Source: Chitinophagaceae bacterium | GTDB lineage: Bacteria > Bacteroidota > Bacteroidia > Chitinophagales > Chitinophagaceae | Direction of reading: 5' to 3' | NCBI GenBank assembly: GCA_017307755.1 | Contig: JAFKGQ010000006.1 | Location: 186,001 to 250,000 of the forward strand | Length of the DNA: 64,000 nt | Shown: in pieces, positions 53,360-62,525 of the stretch | Layout: the number at the start of each line of letters is the position of its first letter | How positions within the stretch are numbered: position 1 is the first letter of the stretch | The notes under the pieces: model-generated | The model's database searches: none | Told to the model about the DNA's origin: nothing | Seen by the model: the letters and a program-made list of their open reading frames with translations, nothing else | Translations under genes and position numbers: made by a program

Positions 53360-54244
53360 ATGTGGTCCCGTACATACCTGGTACGCCTGGCCGCCGCCGC
53401 AGGCGTCATCCTGCTCACAGGCGGTCTATGCATCCCTACGGACTTCAGACAGGAAGTCCGCATCAGGGCAGCCACTTATGAAGTGGCGCGACAACTGACA
53501 GACACAAATCAATGGCGGCAATGGTATCCGGCCCTGACCCGCCCGGGCGATACGACCCTGCAGCTGCAATACATAAACCCCTTGTCCGTCACCGCTACCC
53601 TACATACACGCACTTCGACCAAACACTACACGATCACCGTTTGCTCTCCGCTAAACGATACCTCCACTGTCATATGCAGCAGCAGCCGTATCCCCTTCTG
53701 GCAACAGCTGTACCTGTCACCCGCCGCTGCCACCCCGCTCCTCTACCTAAAAAACTTTATGGAACATGTCCCTATCCGTTATGGCTTTGATCTTCGGCTG
53801 GCGCCTGTCCGGGATACCCTTATACTCACGACGGCCGCCATCCTGCCCCGGGGAAAGACGGACACCGCAACTCCCCGGCTACACCGGGAGCTCATGCAAT
53901 TGATACGAGCTATACGCCTGCCTGCCGACACAGACTTTTATTATCGCACGTTCATAAATACAGGGGATAGCATCCGTGTGGCGGTGGGCATCCCTGTACA
54001 TCGTCACACAAAAGATAGCCTGGGTATCCGGTGTCTCCGACTACCTGAAGGTGGCAGACTCCTGACAGCCCATTATGTGGGGCTATATAAAGACAGACAA
54101 AAAGTATACGCAGCAATGGGATCGTACATGCAGGACCACCGGCTCAGACCCGTAGCGCAACCTTATGAAAGATACCCGGCAGCCGACACCCTCCTCCCGC
54201 AAGACCAAAATATCACCATCGATCTCTATTACCCGGTGTACTAA
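53360..54244 (+). CDS. SRPBCC-like and GyrI-like (AraC effector-binding) domain protein
   Basis: A 294-residue protein with an N-terminal membrane segment (about 9-26), an SRPBCC/polyketide cyclase-like half (about 30-190, TYEVARQLTDTNQWRQWYPAL) and a C-terminal GyrI-like/AraC effector-binding domain (about 200-294, VAVGIPVHRHTK, LRLPEGGRLLTAHYVGLYKD, INITIDLYYPVY-type ending). Such proteins bind small hydrophobic or amphipathic ligands. It is the last gene of the operon, 9 bp after CutC. It ends 8 bp from the stop of the convergent VCBS gene. The connection to glycan use is unknown. Confidence 0.75.
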   Translation: MWSRTYLVRLAAAAGVILLTGGLCIPTDFRQEVRIRAATYEVARQLTDTNQWRQWYPALTRPGDTTLQLQYINPLSVTATLHTRTSTKHYTITVCSPLNDTSTVICSSSRIPFWQQLYLSPAAATPLLYLKNFMEHVPIRYGFDLRLAPVRDTLILTTAAILPRGKTDTATPRLHRELMQLIRAIRLPADTDFYYRTFINTGDSIRVAVGIPVHRHTKDSLGIRCLRLPEGGRLLTAHYVGLYKDRQKVYAAMGSYMQDHRLRPVAQPYERYPAADTLLPQDQNITIDLYYPVY

Positions 54245-54252
54245 AGACCTCT

Positions 54253-57200
54253 TCATGGTCGTCTCACAAAGAACCGCAGACTGTCATTATTCCTCGCCAC
54301 CACAAACAGATCGCCGATGGCCGTCTTCAGCATACGGATATCCCGCACCTCGCCACGCACCAGCCAGCCGCTGTTCACAGGCGACAACCACCGGTACCCG
54401 CCATTCTTGTTTAACAATACATCCCCCCAGCCTGCATCATAACGGCCTTCATAAGGCAATACCCCATACAAGTTGCCCCCCGCCATTATATCGGCGCGGC
54501 CATCCCCATCCAGGTCCGTTACCAGCCACGAAAAGATAGGCGTCTCCTGCACCTGAGAAGGTAAAGGATGGAATGCAAACTGTCCATGACCATCGTTCAG
54601 CAACACCCCGCTGGCCAGTGTGTCCGCTTGCAGTACCAACGCATCATCCAGTTGGCCGCCAAATACCTCGCGCACTGTCTTGCCTGCAAAATCCCGGTAA
54701 TGCAGATAGCCTTTCTTAATGGAGGGCACTTGTTTCTCTAATGCTTCCTTGCCTAGGAAAGTATATTCCTTTTGCCCATCGGTATAGGTCAGCAATTGCT
54801 CCACAATACCATTCCGGTCGAGGTCCTTCACATATAGCTTCAGCGGTCCTTCGTGTGCGGTCAGTTTACTGTTGAGTCCATAATTGCCGGCCAGCAGGTC
54901 GATATGCCCGTCATGGTTGACATCCGCCGCCGTAAGACATTGCCAAAGCCCCGTCGGAGCTTCGGGCAGCTGACGCCGGAAACGCCCATGTTCGTTATGG
55001 AATATACAGACAGGCATCCATTCACCCGCCACCACCAGGTCGGGCCAGCCGTCCCCATCGACGTCGGCGAACAGTGCGCTGGTGACCATGCCGATATCAC
55101 GAAAAGACGCATTGACGTTGTCAGGTGCGGCAAATCGGCCCTTGCCGTCATTTATCAGCAGCACCGATGTTTGTGGAGGACCGTACACGGCGGCGTCAGG
55201 TCCGACGCCGATAAAGAGGTCTATGTCTCCATCATGATCGATATCCGCTGCACACACCGCCGTCTTATTGCCATACACGGGCGGCGCCCCATCCATGCTA
55301 CGCGAAAAATGTCCATGACCGTCATTCAGATAAAGCCTGTCCAGTAACAACGGGTGACGGCCTGTATACTCATTGCCGCCACTGCAAACATACAGGTCGA
55401 CGTCCCCGTCATTATCCGCATCAAAGAACAGAGCATCCGTATCTTCATAGGCGCTATCCCTGGCAAAACAGTCGGAAGGCCAGGCGACAAAACGCCCCGC
55501 CCCGTCCTGTATCCATATACTGCCCGGCTGATGGCCCGCCCCACACAGGTACATATCCTCACGTCCGTCGCCATTCACATCTCCTACTGCGATCCGTGGT
55601 CCACGGGTGGATAACGCATGAGGTATCAGGGGTTGGATGCTGAAGTCGTTAAAGGAATTCTCATGGTGCTTCCATGGCAACTGCAGGACAGAGGTCACGT
55701 CCTGTAACAAAGACGACGGCCGTGGCAGCCGGACAACTGCATCGAAGGACTCGTTTGCATCACCCTCCCGGACCACCATGCCCATATCCACCGGAACTTG
55801 CCTGATCACCTGACATCGCTGCCCCGGCCAGACCACCCACATACTGTCCACCATACCCGCCGTATCCAACCCAAAATGCATACGCGGCTCCGACGAAGAC
55901 AGAAATCCCCTGGTAAGCGTCATCTCCTGGTACTGCATGTGCCCCTGGGTGAAAACAAAGACCTTACAACCTACACCTAGCCTGTTGGCGCCAAGCCCCT
56001 CGCAGCTTACGGAAAGAAAATGCCGGCGGTCGGGACATATGTTGTGATAAATGGTCGCCTCCTCGTTGATATTATTAGTGATAATGTCAGGGCGGCCGTC
56101 ATTATCCAGGTCCGCGACGGCGGCGCCGGTAGAACAACCAGGCCTGTACGTGGTACAGCGGTTGCTGATATCCGTAAAATGCCCGTCCTCCCCTCCCCTA
56201 AAAAAATAATTTACCGCCTTACCCTCCGGCATCCTGCTTATCAGCGCCTGGTCCAGCCGGCGTGTTTGGGACATCTCCCGGGCTACGGAAGGGTGCTCTA
56301 CATATTTCATATAGTCCAGGTCGGCCAGACGGCGAACAATCCCATTTGAGACAAAAAGATCTTTGATACCATCGTTGTCGAAATCCCCAAACAACGGACT
56401 CCAGCTCCAGTCCGTGGCCGCTATACCCGCTTGCAGCGCCCGCTCGCTAAAAGCCGCTCCATTACCCAGGTTCACCTGCAGACAGTTTTTCGAATATTGA
56501 TGCTGGAATCCGTTGCCGATGATGTTGGATTGGTAGATATCCGGCTGCTCGCCGCTGCTATAGGTTTTTAACACCCGTTCATCAGCCGGTAGCATGTCCA
56601 CCGTAAAAATATCCGGCTGACCGTCGTTGTTATAGTCGGCAATATCATTCCCCATGCTGAATCGGGAATAATGGTTCATATGCGCCGCACCGCTCTCGCT
56701 AAAGGTCCCGTCATGGTTGTTGATATAATAATAGTCGTTCTCATGAAAATCATTACCCACATAGATATCATCCCAACCATCGTTATTCAGGTCGGCCGCC
56801 GCAACGCCCAGACCATAACCCAACGGGCTCGACCAGATGCCGCTGACAGCCGTCACGTCCGTAAACCGGTGCGCCCCCTGACTGATCTCATTTCTAAATA
56901 TCCTGCTGCCCGCTGCAGGACTCACCTGTCGGCGGAGGGAAGTATCCCCTAAAGTAGCAACGGAATGGGACGACTGGGTCAGCAAAAAACAGTCCAGGTC
57001 CCCGTCATGATCCATATCAAAAAAGACGGCCTGCTGGGCATAGCCCGCGAAATCCAGCCCATACGCAGCGGCGCTGTCCGTAAAGGTTCCGTCCCGGTTG
57101 TTGATGAACAGCTGGTTGCAGCCCCGTAACCCCAGCTTGCGGCTTACGGCGCACACATAGATATCCAGCCAGCCGTCCCCATTCACATCAGCCATCGTAA

Positions 57201-57564
57201 CCCCGCTGCACCAGTCCGCACTGCCGGCAACACCGGCCCGCGCGGTGATGTCCTCGAATTGCATATGCCCCTTGTTGAGATAAAGACGGTTGCCGCCCCG
57301 GCTGTTGGCTGAAAAATACAAGTCCGGCAACCCATCATGATTGATGTCGCCGGCCGCCACTCCGCCACCATTATAATAGTACAGGTAATCCAGGATGTTT
57401 AGCGAATCACTTTCCACCAGTTGGTTGGAAAAATGCACGTTGGTTTGCTCAGGAGACAATGTCTCGAAAAGTGCAGACGCTCCCCCTCGCCCTCCGCAAC
57501 CGGTGACCACCAGCCATACCGCTGTAAGAAAAATAAAAAGCCCCCTGTTCAATGCAACCGTCAT
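54253..57564 (-). CDS. VCBS/FG-GAP repeat lipoprotein with ASPIC/UnbV domain, copy 2
   Basis: A 1103-residue lipoprotein (lipobox VVTGC, Cys23) of the CRTAC1/ASPIC-UnbV class. It is built of many FG-GAP/VCBS calcium-loop repeats (D-x-[ND]-x-DG-x-x-D, such as DINHDGLPDLYFS, DVNGDGWLDIYV, DFDNDGIKDLFVS), which make beta-propellers, and an ASPIC/UnbV domain at about 515-600 (SVSCEGLGANRLGVGCKV). Repeats continue to the C-terminus. In Bacteroidota these lie in SusCD operons, and they are probably surface proteins that bind or act on polymers; no catalytic site is known. Its ATG overlaps the stop of copy 1 by four bases (ATGA). Confidence 0.88.
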   Translation of the reverse strand: MTVALNRGLFIFLTAVWLVVTGCGGRGGASALFETLSPEQTNVHFSNQLVESDSLNILDYLYYYNGGGVAAGDINHDGLPDLYFSANSRGGNRLYLNKGHMQFEDITARAGVAGSADWCSGVTMADVNGDGWLDIYVCAVSRKLGLRGCNQLFINNRDGTFTDSAAAYGLDFAGYAQQAVFFDMDHDGDLDCFLLTQSSHSVATLGDTSLRRQVSPAAGSRIFRNEISQGAHRFTDVTAVSGIWSSPLGYGLGVAAADLNNDGWDDIYVGNDFHENDYYYINNHDGTFSESGAAHMNHYSRFSMGNDIADYNNDGQPDIFTVDMLPADERVLKTYSSGEQPDIYQSNIIGNGFQHQYSKNCLQVNLGNGAAFSERALQAGIAATDWSWSPLFGDFDNDGIKDLFVSNGIVRRLADLDYMKYVEHPSVAREMSQTRRLDQALISRMPEGKAVNYFFRGGEDGHFTDISNRCTTYRPGCSTGAAVADLDNDGRPDIITNNINEEATIYHNICPDRRHFLSVSCEGLGANRLGVGCKVFVFTQGHMQYQEMTLTRGFLSSSEPRMHFGLDTAGMVDSMWVVWPGQRCQVIRQVPVDMGMVVREGDANESFDAVVRLPRPSSLLQDVTSVLQLPWKHHENSFNDFSIQPLIPHALSTRGPRIAVGDVNGDGREDMYLCGAGHQPGSIWIQDGAGRFVAWPSDCFARDSAYEDTDALFFDADNDGDVDLYVCSGGNEYTGRHPLLLDRLYLNDGHGHFSRSMDGAPPVYGNKTAVCAADIDHDGDIDLFIGVGPDAAVYGPPQTSVLLINDGKGRFAAPDNVNASFRDIGMVTSALFADVDGDGWPDLVVAGEWMPVCIFHNEHGRFRRQLPEAPTGLWQCLTAADVNHDGHIDLLAGNYGLNSKLTAHEGPLKLYVKDLDRNGIVEQLLTYTDGQKEYTFLGKEALEKQVPSIKKGYLHYRDFAGKTVREVFGGQLDDALVLQADTLASGVLLNDGHGQFAFHPLPSQVQETPIFSWLVTDLDGDGRADIMAGGNLYGVLPYEGRYDAGWGDVLLNKNGGYRWLSPVNSGWLVRGEVRDIRMLKTAIGDLFVVARNNDSLRFFVRRP

Positions 57565-60500
57565 TTATTTTTTCGAAAGACCATCAACGCCTCATTGTTC
57601 CTGGCCGCCACGATACAAGGGCCTTTCACAGTATGGATGACCGCCAGGTCCCTGACCTCTCCGGGGACGAACAGACCGCTACGGTCAGGAGAAAGGTATT
57701 CATATCCCCCCTTCCCTCTGTCCAGCAGTGTAAATCCATACCCCGCGTCATATCGGCCGGACTCCGGCTTCAACCCAAAAAAATTCCCGGCCATAAAAAG
57801 GTCCTGTCTGTCATCACCATCGAGATCCGTCACCAATGCCGCATAAACAGGAGCAAACTGCGCCCGCTGCGGCAATGGTCGCATGGTATAACCGTTATTA
57901 CCCTCATTGATAAAGATACAGGTTTGTGTCTGCCGTACCTCCAGCTGTCTTGCTGCCGCCAGCTGCTCTTCAGAAAAAACCTTCTCCACCGGGAGCCCCG
58001 CATAATCACGGAAATGAAGCATCCGTTTTTTGAGAAAAGGCATCTGGGCCACCATATCCCCCAGCAGGGGGAAAGGATACGCCTTCCCATCAGACTTATA
58101 ATAGACGGTCACACAGGCCGCCCCCCCGTTGCGATTAAAATCGCCTGTATAAAGCCTGGCGGGATGTTGAGCATCCGCCCTTGTTTTACAATTCAGACCC
58201 GTATTGCCGGCCACGATATCAGGCCGGCCATCCCCATTGACGTCGGCCACCGTAAGACAGTTCCACCAGCCGCTGCTATTGGGTATCTCCAGGTCCCTGG
58301 ATAGCCGGCCATGCGCATAACGCCAGATGGTCACAGGCATCCAGTCTCCCGCTACTACCAGCTCGTTACGCCCGTCCCCATCCATATCTGCAATGGCTGC
58401 ATCTGTAACCATACCTGCTTCGGCAAGGGCAGGACAAAACGCCTCCGTTATATCCTCAAACCTGCCCTGACCCATATTCCGCAACAGCACGCTGCGCGGC
58501 GCCTTTCCATAAGCAAGCGGTACACTCCTGCCCCCGATGAAGATATCAGGCTTCCCGTCGCCGTCCAGATCCCCCACGCGCACACAGGATGCATTCAGCG
58601 TAACAGGCGGCCATCCCCGGAAACAACGGGTGAAATTTCCTTTACCATCATTAAGGTATAGCCGCACATAATTGCTGTTGTCATTGCCGGCCTGTCCGCT
58701 GCCGGATGCTACCACCAGGTCCATATCCCCGTCACCGTCTGCATCAAAAAACACCGCTCCCACATCCTCTTCATCCTTATCAAGGGCAAAAGCATATTGC
58801 GGGCTTTGCCGGAAAGTACCATCCCGATACTGCAGGAACAACCTGGCTGTATCCCCTTTCGCTCCACCCATAAAAAAGTCCTCCAGACCATCGGCATTTA
58901 CATCCGCCACAGCCAGCTTTGGCCCTTCCGTCGAAAGCATTTTTGGGATCAGACGCTCCTGATTGAAGTCGACAAAACTATTCTCCCGGTGCCGGATATT
59001 ACCGCTGATCACCGAATCCGTCACATTATGGAACAGAGATGCTAAACGCGCCGCCATGGCCGGCCTGGCCGGCCCGGCGGCCGCCTGCGAAAGGACAAGC
59101 ACCGTGTCCAGTCCTGGATGCAGCACGGTCTGCACCTGCTGATCAGGCCAAACGACGACCAGACTGTCGGCTCGCGTCTGATCGCCCAGACCAAAATGAA
59201 GCATGGCATCACTGCAGCTCTCAAAACCACGCAGCGGCATCGCTTCCAGCACTTGCATGCCGGATGGCGCGTACAGGGTCACTCGCGCTCCCACACCCAT
59301 TGTATTAGGTGACCGTCCCCGCAGACGGATATTCAGAAAATGGTGATGCAGCTTTTCCACAGAAAGGTTCCTGTAGACAAAAGCCGGCATATTTTCATTA
59401 TTGACAACGAGATCCAGATCGCCATCCCCATCCAGATCGCCATACGCGGCGCCATTGCTAAAAGATGGTGTACCCAGACCAAGCATCTGGCTCATATTGG
59501 TAAAATGAAGCCCGCCATCATTGTGAAAAGCATAATTCGGAACAGGCGTCACAGGCATTTTGTCGATAAAAGCACGGTAATCGAACCCGCCCCGCATGAC
59601 CCCGTCCCGGGTTTCACTATTGCCAAAAAAAGCCAGGAAATCCTGATCAGTAAGGTCCTTAGCGATACCGTTACAGACAAATATGTCCTTCCAGCCGTCA
59701 TCGTCAAAGTCAAAGCTAAGAGCCCCCCAGCTCCAGTCGGTGGCCTCCACACCAGCAAGGTCTGCAATCTCGCTAAAAGTGCCGTCGCCATTATTCAGCT
59801 GAAGACAGTTCTGCTCCAATTGATGATGAAAGTCGTTACCGAGCTTCATATTGTTAACATCATAGTCATCGAACTTTGTCGTGGTCTTCAGCCGGCGATC
59901 GTCTTCCGGCAACATATCGGTAGTAAAAATATCCAGCCAGCCGTCATTGTTGATATCCACTATATCACTACCCATGGAAGCCAGACTGACATGCCCCGTG
60001 GCCTTGTCGATCACCTCCCTGAATGTGCCGTCATGCTGGTTGATATACATATAATCCTTTTCAAAGAAATCGTTGGACACATACAGGTCCGGCCAGCCGT
60101 CGTTATTCAGGTCGCCCGCGGTAACACCCAGGCCAAACCCGATCTCGCTGCCATAGATCCCGGCCTGTTCGCTCACATCCACAAAATGGTTATGGTCATT
60201 CCGGTACAGACGGTGCCCCCCCTTGACGCTTCGTACATTGCGTATATGACGATCGTACCCAAAGCTGCCTATCGGTCGGAAGCTGTTGTTGAGCACAAAA
60301 CAATCCAGGTCGCCGTCCCCGTCATAGTCGAAAAATACAGCTTGTGTACCGATGCCACAGTCCGCAAGACCGTACTGCTGCGCTTCCTCTTTAAAAGTAT
60401 TATCATGCTGGTTGATATAAAGCTCATTGGCGCTCTCTTGCCCCCGAATATCGCCGCTGTTGCTGATATAGATATCCAGCCAGCCGTCCCCATTCACATC

Positions 60501-60866
60501 AGCCATGGATATCCCTGTATGCCACCGGTGAATACCCTTGATCCCCGCGGCAGCGGTAATATCCTCGAACCGCCAGTTGCCGCGGTTCAGATAAAGCACA
60601 TTATCTCCCTGGTTGGAGGTAAAACATATGTCCGGCAATCCGTCATTGTTGATATCTCCGATACCTACGCCGGCCCCATTGTAAAAATTCCGGAAATTAA
60701 AAATATTGCACCCTGCCGAATCTATGACCCGGTTGGTAAACCGGATGCCCGTCGAGGCATCCGGCATCCGCTCGAACAAGCCGGCCGGCGAAGACGCCCC
60801 CTCGTCCCGGCGGAACGCCCCGCAAGAGGCCAGCAGCAAGCCATAGACGGCAAGTAAATATCGCAT
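57561..60866 (-). CDS. VCBS/FG-GAP repeat lipoprotein with ASPIC/UnbV domain, copy 1
   Basis: A 1101-residue lipoprotein (lipobox LLASC, Cys15), a paralogue of the following gene with the same order of FG-GAP repeats (DINNDGLPDICF, DVNGDGWLDIYIS, DYDGDGDLDCFVL), ASPIC/UnbV domain (about 510-600, NIRLRGRSPNTMGVGARVTL) and further repeats (DVNADGLEDFFMG, DLDGDGKPDIFIG). It starts in the SusD stop (TGATG, one-base overlap) and its own stop overlaps the next start, so SusD and both lipoproteins are translationally coupled. That tight linkage suggests a stoichiometric partner of the SusCD complex. The overall length match points to gene duplication. Confidence 0.88.
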   Translation of the reverse strand: MRYLLAVYGLLLASCGAFRRDEGASSPAGLFERMPDASTGIRFTNRVIDSAGCNIFNFRNFYNGAGVGIGDINNDGLPDICFTSNQGDNVLYLNRGNWRFEDITAAAGIKGIHRWHTGISMADVNGDGWLDIYISNSGDIRGQESANELYINQHDNTFKEEAQQYGLADCGIGTQAVFFDYDGDGDLDCFVLNNSFRPIGSFGYDRHIRNVRSVKGGHRLYRNDHNHFVDVSEQAGIYGSEIGFGLGVTAGDLNNDGWPDLYVSNDFFEKDYMYINQHDGTFREVIDKATGHVSLASMGSDIVDINNDGWLDIFTTDMLPEDDRRLKTTTKFDDYDVNNMKLGNDFHHQLEQNCLQLNNGDGTFSEIADLAGVEATDWSWGALSFDFDDDGWKDIFVCNGIAKDLTDQDFLAFFGNSETRDGVMRGGFDYRAFIDKMPVTPVPNYAFHNDGGLHFTNMSQMLGLGTPSFSNGAAYGDLDGDGDLDLVVNNENMPAFVYRNLSVEKLHHHFLNIRLRGRSPNTMGVGARVTLYAPSGMQVLEAMPLRGFESCSDAMLHFGLGDQTRADSLVVVWPDQQVQTVLHPGLDTVLVLSQAAAGPARPAMAARLASLFHNVTDSVISGNIRHRENSFVDFNQERLIPKMLSTEGPKLAVADVNADGLEDFFMGGAKGDTARLFLQYRDGTFRQSPQYAFALDKDEEDVGAVFFDADGDGDMDLVVASGSGQAGNDNSNYVRLYLNDGKGNFTRCFRGWPPVTLNASCVRVGDLDGDGKPDIFIGGRSVPLAYGKAPRSVLLRNMGQGRFEDITEAFCPALAEAGMVTDAAIADMDGDGRNELVVAGDWMPVTIWRYAHGRLSRDLEIPNSSGWWNCLTVADVNGDGRPDIVAGNTGLNCKTRADAQHPARLYTGDFNRNGGAACVTVYYKSDGKAYPFPLLGDMVAQMPFLKKRMLHFRDYAGLPVEKVFSEEQLAAARQLEVRQTQTCIFINEGNNGYTMRPLPQRAQFAPVYAALVTDLDGDDRQDLFMAGNFFGLKPESGRYDAGYGFTLLDRGKGGYEYLSPDRSGLFVPGEVRDLAVIHTVKGPCIVAARNNEALMVFRKNK

Positions 60867-62482
60867 CAGAAAGGTGAATATCCGGGATTTTGCACCAGCT
60901 TGGGATTGGCCGTATGCTGGTTGGCCGGTATCGGGAATATCTGCCAGTGATCATCCGCATCAGCATCTTTCTGAGGCTTCCGTGCTTGTCCAAATGTGCC
61001 AAACCGGATCGCATCCTGCCGCCTGAAATTTTCCCACGCCAGTTCCCTTCCTCTCTCTTTGTAAAGATTACCCAGCGTCAGGTCGCCCATCGTCCAATCA
61101 TGCGTCTTGTCACCTGAATAGGCCCGCTCACGTATCGTATTGACATACCCCAGGTCCTTGCTCGTGGCCGTCCCCCCCCTGACAGCCGCCTCCGCACGCA
61201 TCAGATATACATCCGCCAGACGATAGATCACCATGTCATTGCTTTGGTTATAGGCCACGCCCCGCTCAGGGAAATACTTGACGCTACGCAATCCCGCCAG
61301 TCTGAATTTAGCATCCGGACTGCTTATCAGATCAAAGTCCGGATAGAATGAAAGATCCATACCCGTCTGCGCATCCTTTATCTTCAGACTCGCGTCCGTA
61401 CTGGAGGACAACACATTGGTATTGGGGGGATAAGTGGCTGCTTCGGCATACTGCTGTCCAATGATGAACTGCCCGGCACGGGCATCATTGTAAGTACGGT
61501 ATGTATTATTCCCCTTCACGACATACACCGAGCTGGTGTCAAAATTACTGTAGAACTCCGCGTTCGTACAATAGCCGTTCCAGCCGCCGCCGGCCACGCC
61601 ATAGTTCTGATCGTTGTTATAATGCATCGTCTCCATCTGGAAATTGTTCCCGCTGATATAGTTTCGATCGAAGGGCACCACAAATATATTTTCCACGGAG
61701 TTGTCGTTGGACACGGCGAAATTGTCAAAATAATTGGACTGCAGACTGTACTTACCCGAAAGGATCACCGAGTCGCAAGCATCCGCCGCATCCTGCCAAC
61801 GGGCGGCTCCCGTATACGTCTGCGCATTAAGGTAGAGCTTAGCCAGCGTGCAGAATCCCCCATACCTGGTCATCCGGCCATAAGTGGACTTGCTGACATC
61901 CGCGGACACCAGCTGAATGTTGTCCTTCAGCTCCTTTTCAATAAATGTAAAGACATCCTTGCGCGCCGTATTGGTCAATTTGCTGGCATCCGTCTCAAAA
62001 CTGGTCACCAGCGGGATATTGCCGTAGAGATCCATGGCCCAATAATAATACGTAGCCCGCAGCACTTTTAGCTCCGCGTTGATATTCGACAGGTTGGAAG
62101 GCGCGGGGTTCAGATTGTTCACGATGCTGAGGATAAAATTGATCTTGCCGATGCCCGAATAAATGTCCGACCAGGCCGCCTGCACCTGGGCCGTCGTTGC
62201 CGTCCACTTGTGCTGCCAGAGCTCGATCCATTGGCCCGCTGCCAGCCAGTCAGCCCCCCGGGCAGGTACAATCATATCGTCACCGGGGATCTCCGCCAGG
62301 TCATGATAATCCCCATCCGGGATGTTGGTGAGACTCGCATACGCCGGCGCTACACCCGCGGCGATCTGTTCGGGCGTATTCCAGAAATTCTGGTTGGGCA
62401 CCACGCTATATACATTCTGATCTAATTTGGTACAGGAGTGCATCAGTACTGATGCCGCCAGCAAGCATATCATCTTATACAT
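60866..62482 (-). CDS. SusD/RagB nutrient-binding lipoprotein, locus 3
   Basis: A 538-residue SusD lipoprotein with lipobox LMHSC (Cys17). Family landmarks are NQNFWNTPEQIAAGVAPAY, ELKVLRATYYYWAMDLYGNIPLV, DVYLMRAEAAVRGG, YVNTIRERAYSG, YKERGRELAWENFRRQDAIR and the closing FPIPANQHTANPKLVQNPGY. It is about 43 bp after the SusC gene, and its stop overlaps the ATG of the first VCBS lipoprotein by one base. The substrate is unknown, since no glycosidase is visible in the portion of locus 3 inside the window. Confidence 0.96.
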   Translation of the reverse strand: MYKMICLLAASVLMHSCTKLDQNVYSVVPNQNFWNTPEQIAAGVAPAYASLTNIPDGDYHDLAEIPGDDMIVPARGADWLAAGQWIELWQHKWTATTAQVQAAWSDIYSGIGKINFILSIVNNLNPAPSNLSNINAELKVLRATYYYWAMDLYGNIPLVTSFETDASKLTNTARKDVFTFIEKELKDNIQLVSADVSKSTYGRMTRYGGFCTLAKLYLNAQTYTGAARWQDAADACDSVILSGKYSLQSNYFDNFAVSNDNSVENIFVVPFDRNYISGNNFQMETMHYNNDQNYGVAGGGWNGYCTNAEFYSNFDTSSVYVVKGNNTYRTYNDARAGQFIIGQQYAEAATYPPNTNVLSSSTDASLKIKDAQTGMDLSFYPDFDLISSPDAKFRLAGLRSVKYFPERGVAYNQSNDMVIYRLADVYLMRAEAAVRGGTATSKDLGYVNTIRERAYSGDKTHDWTMGDLTLGNLYKERGRELAWENFRRQDAIRFGTFGQARKPQKDADADDHWQIFPIPANQHTANPKLVQNPGYSPF

Positions 62483-62525
62483 ATCTTCTAAAGCTTTTGG
62501 ATTAGCGAATATGGCTTACATAATA

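Noticed and set aside
59340..60857. Plus-strand open frame of 505 aa opposite the first VCBS lipoprotein
   Set aside because: It mirrors the calcium-loop repeats and yields repeated Val/Ile/Asp-poor patterns. The minus-strand gene has clear lipobox and FG-GAP repeats.
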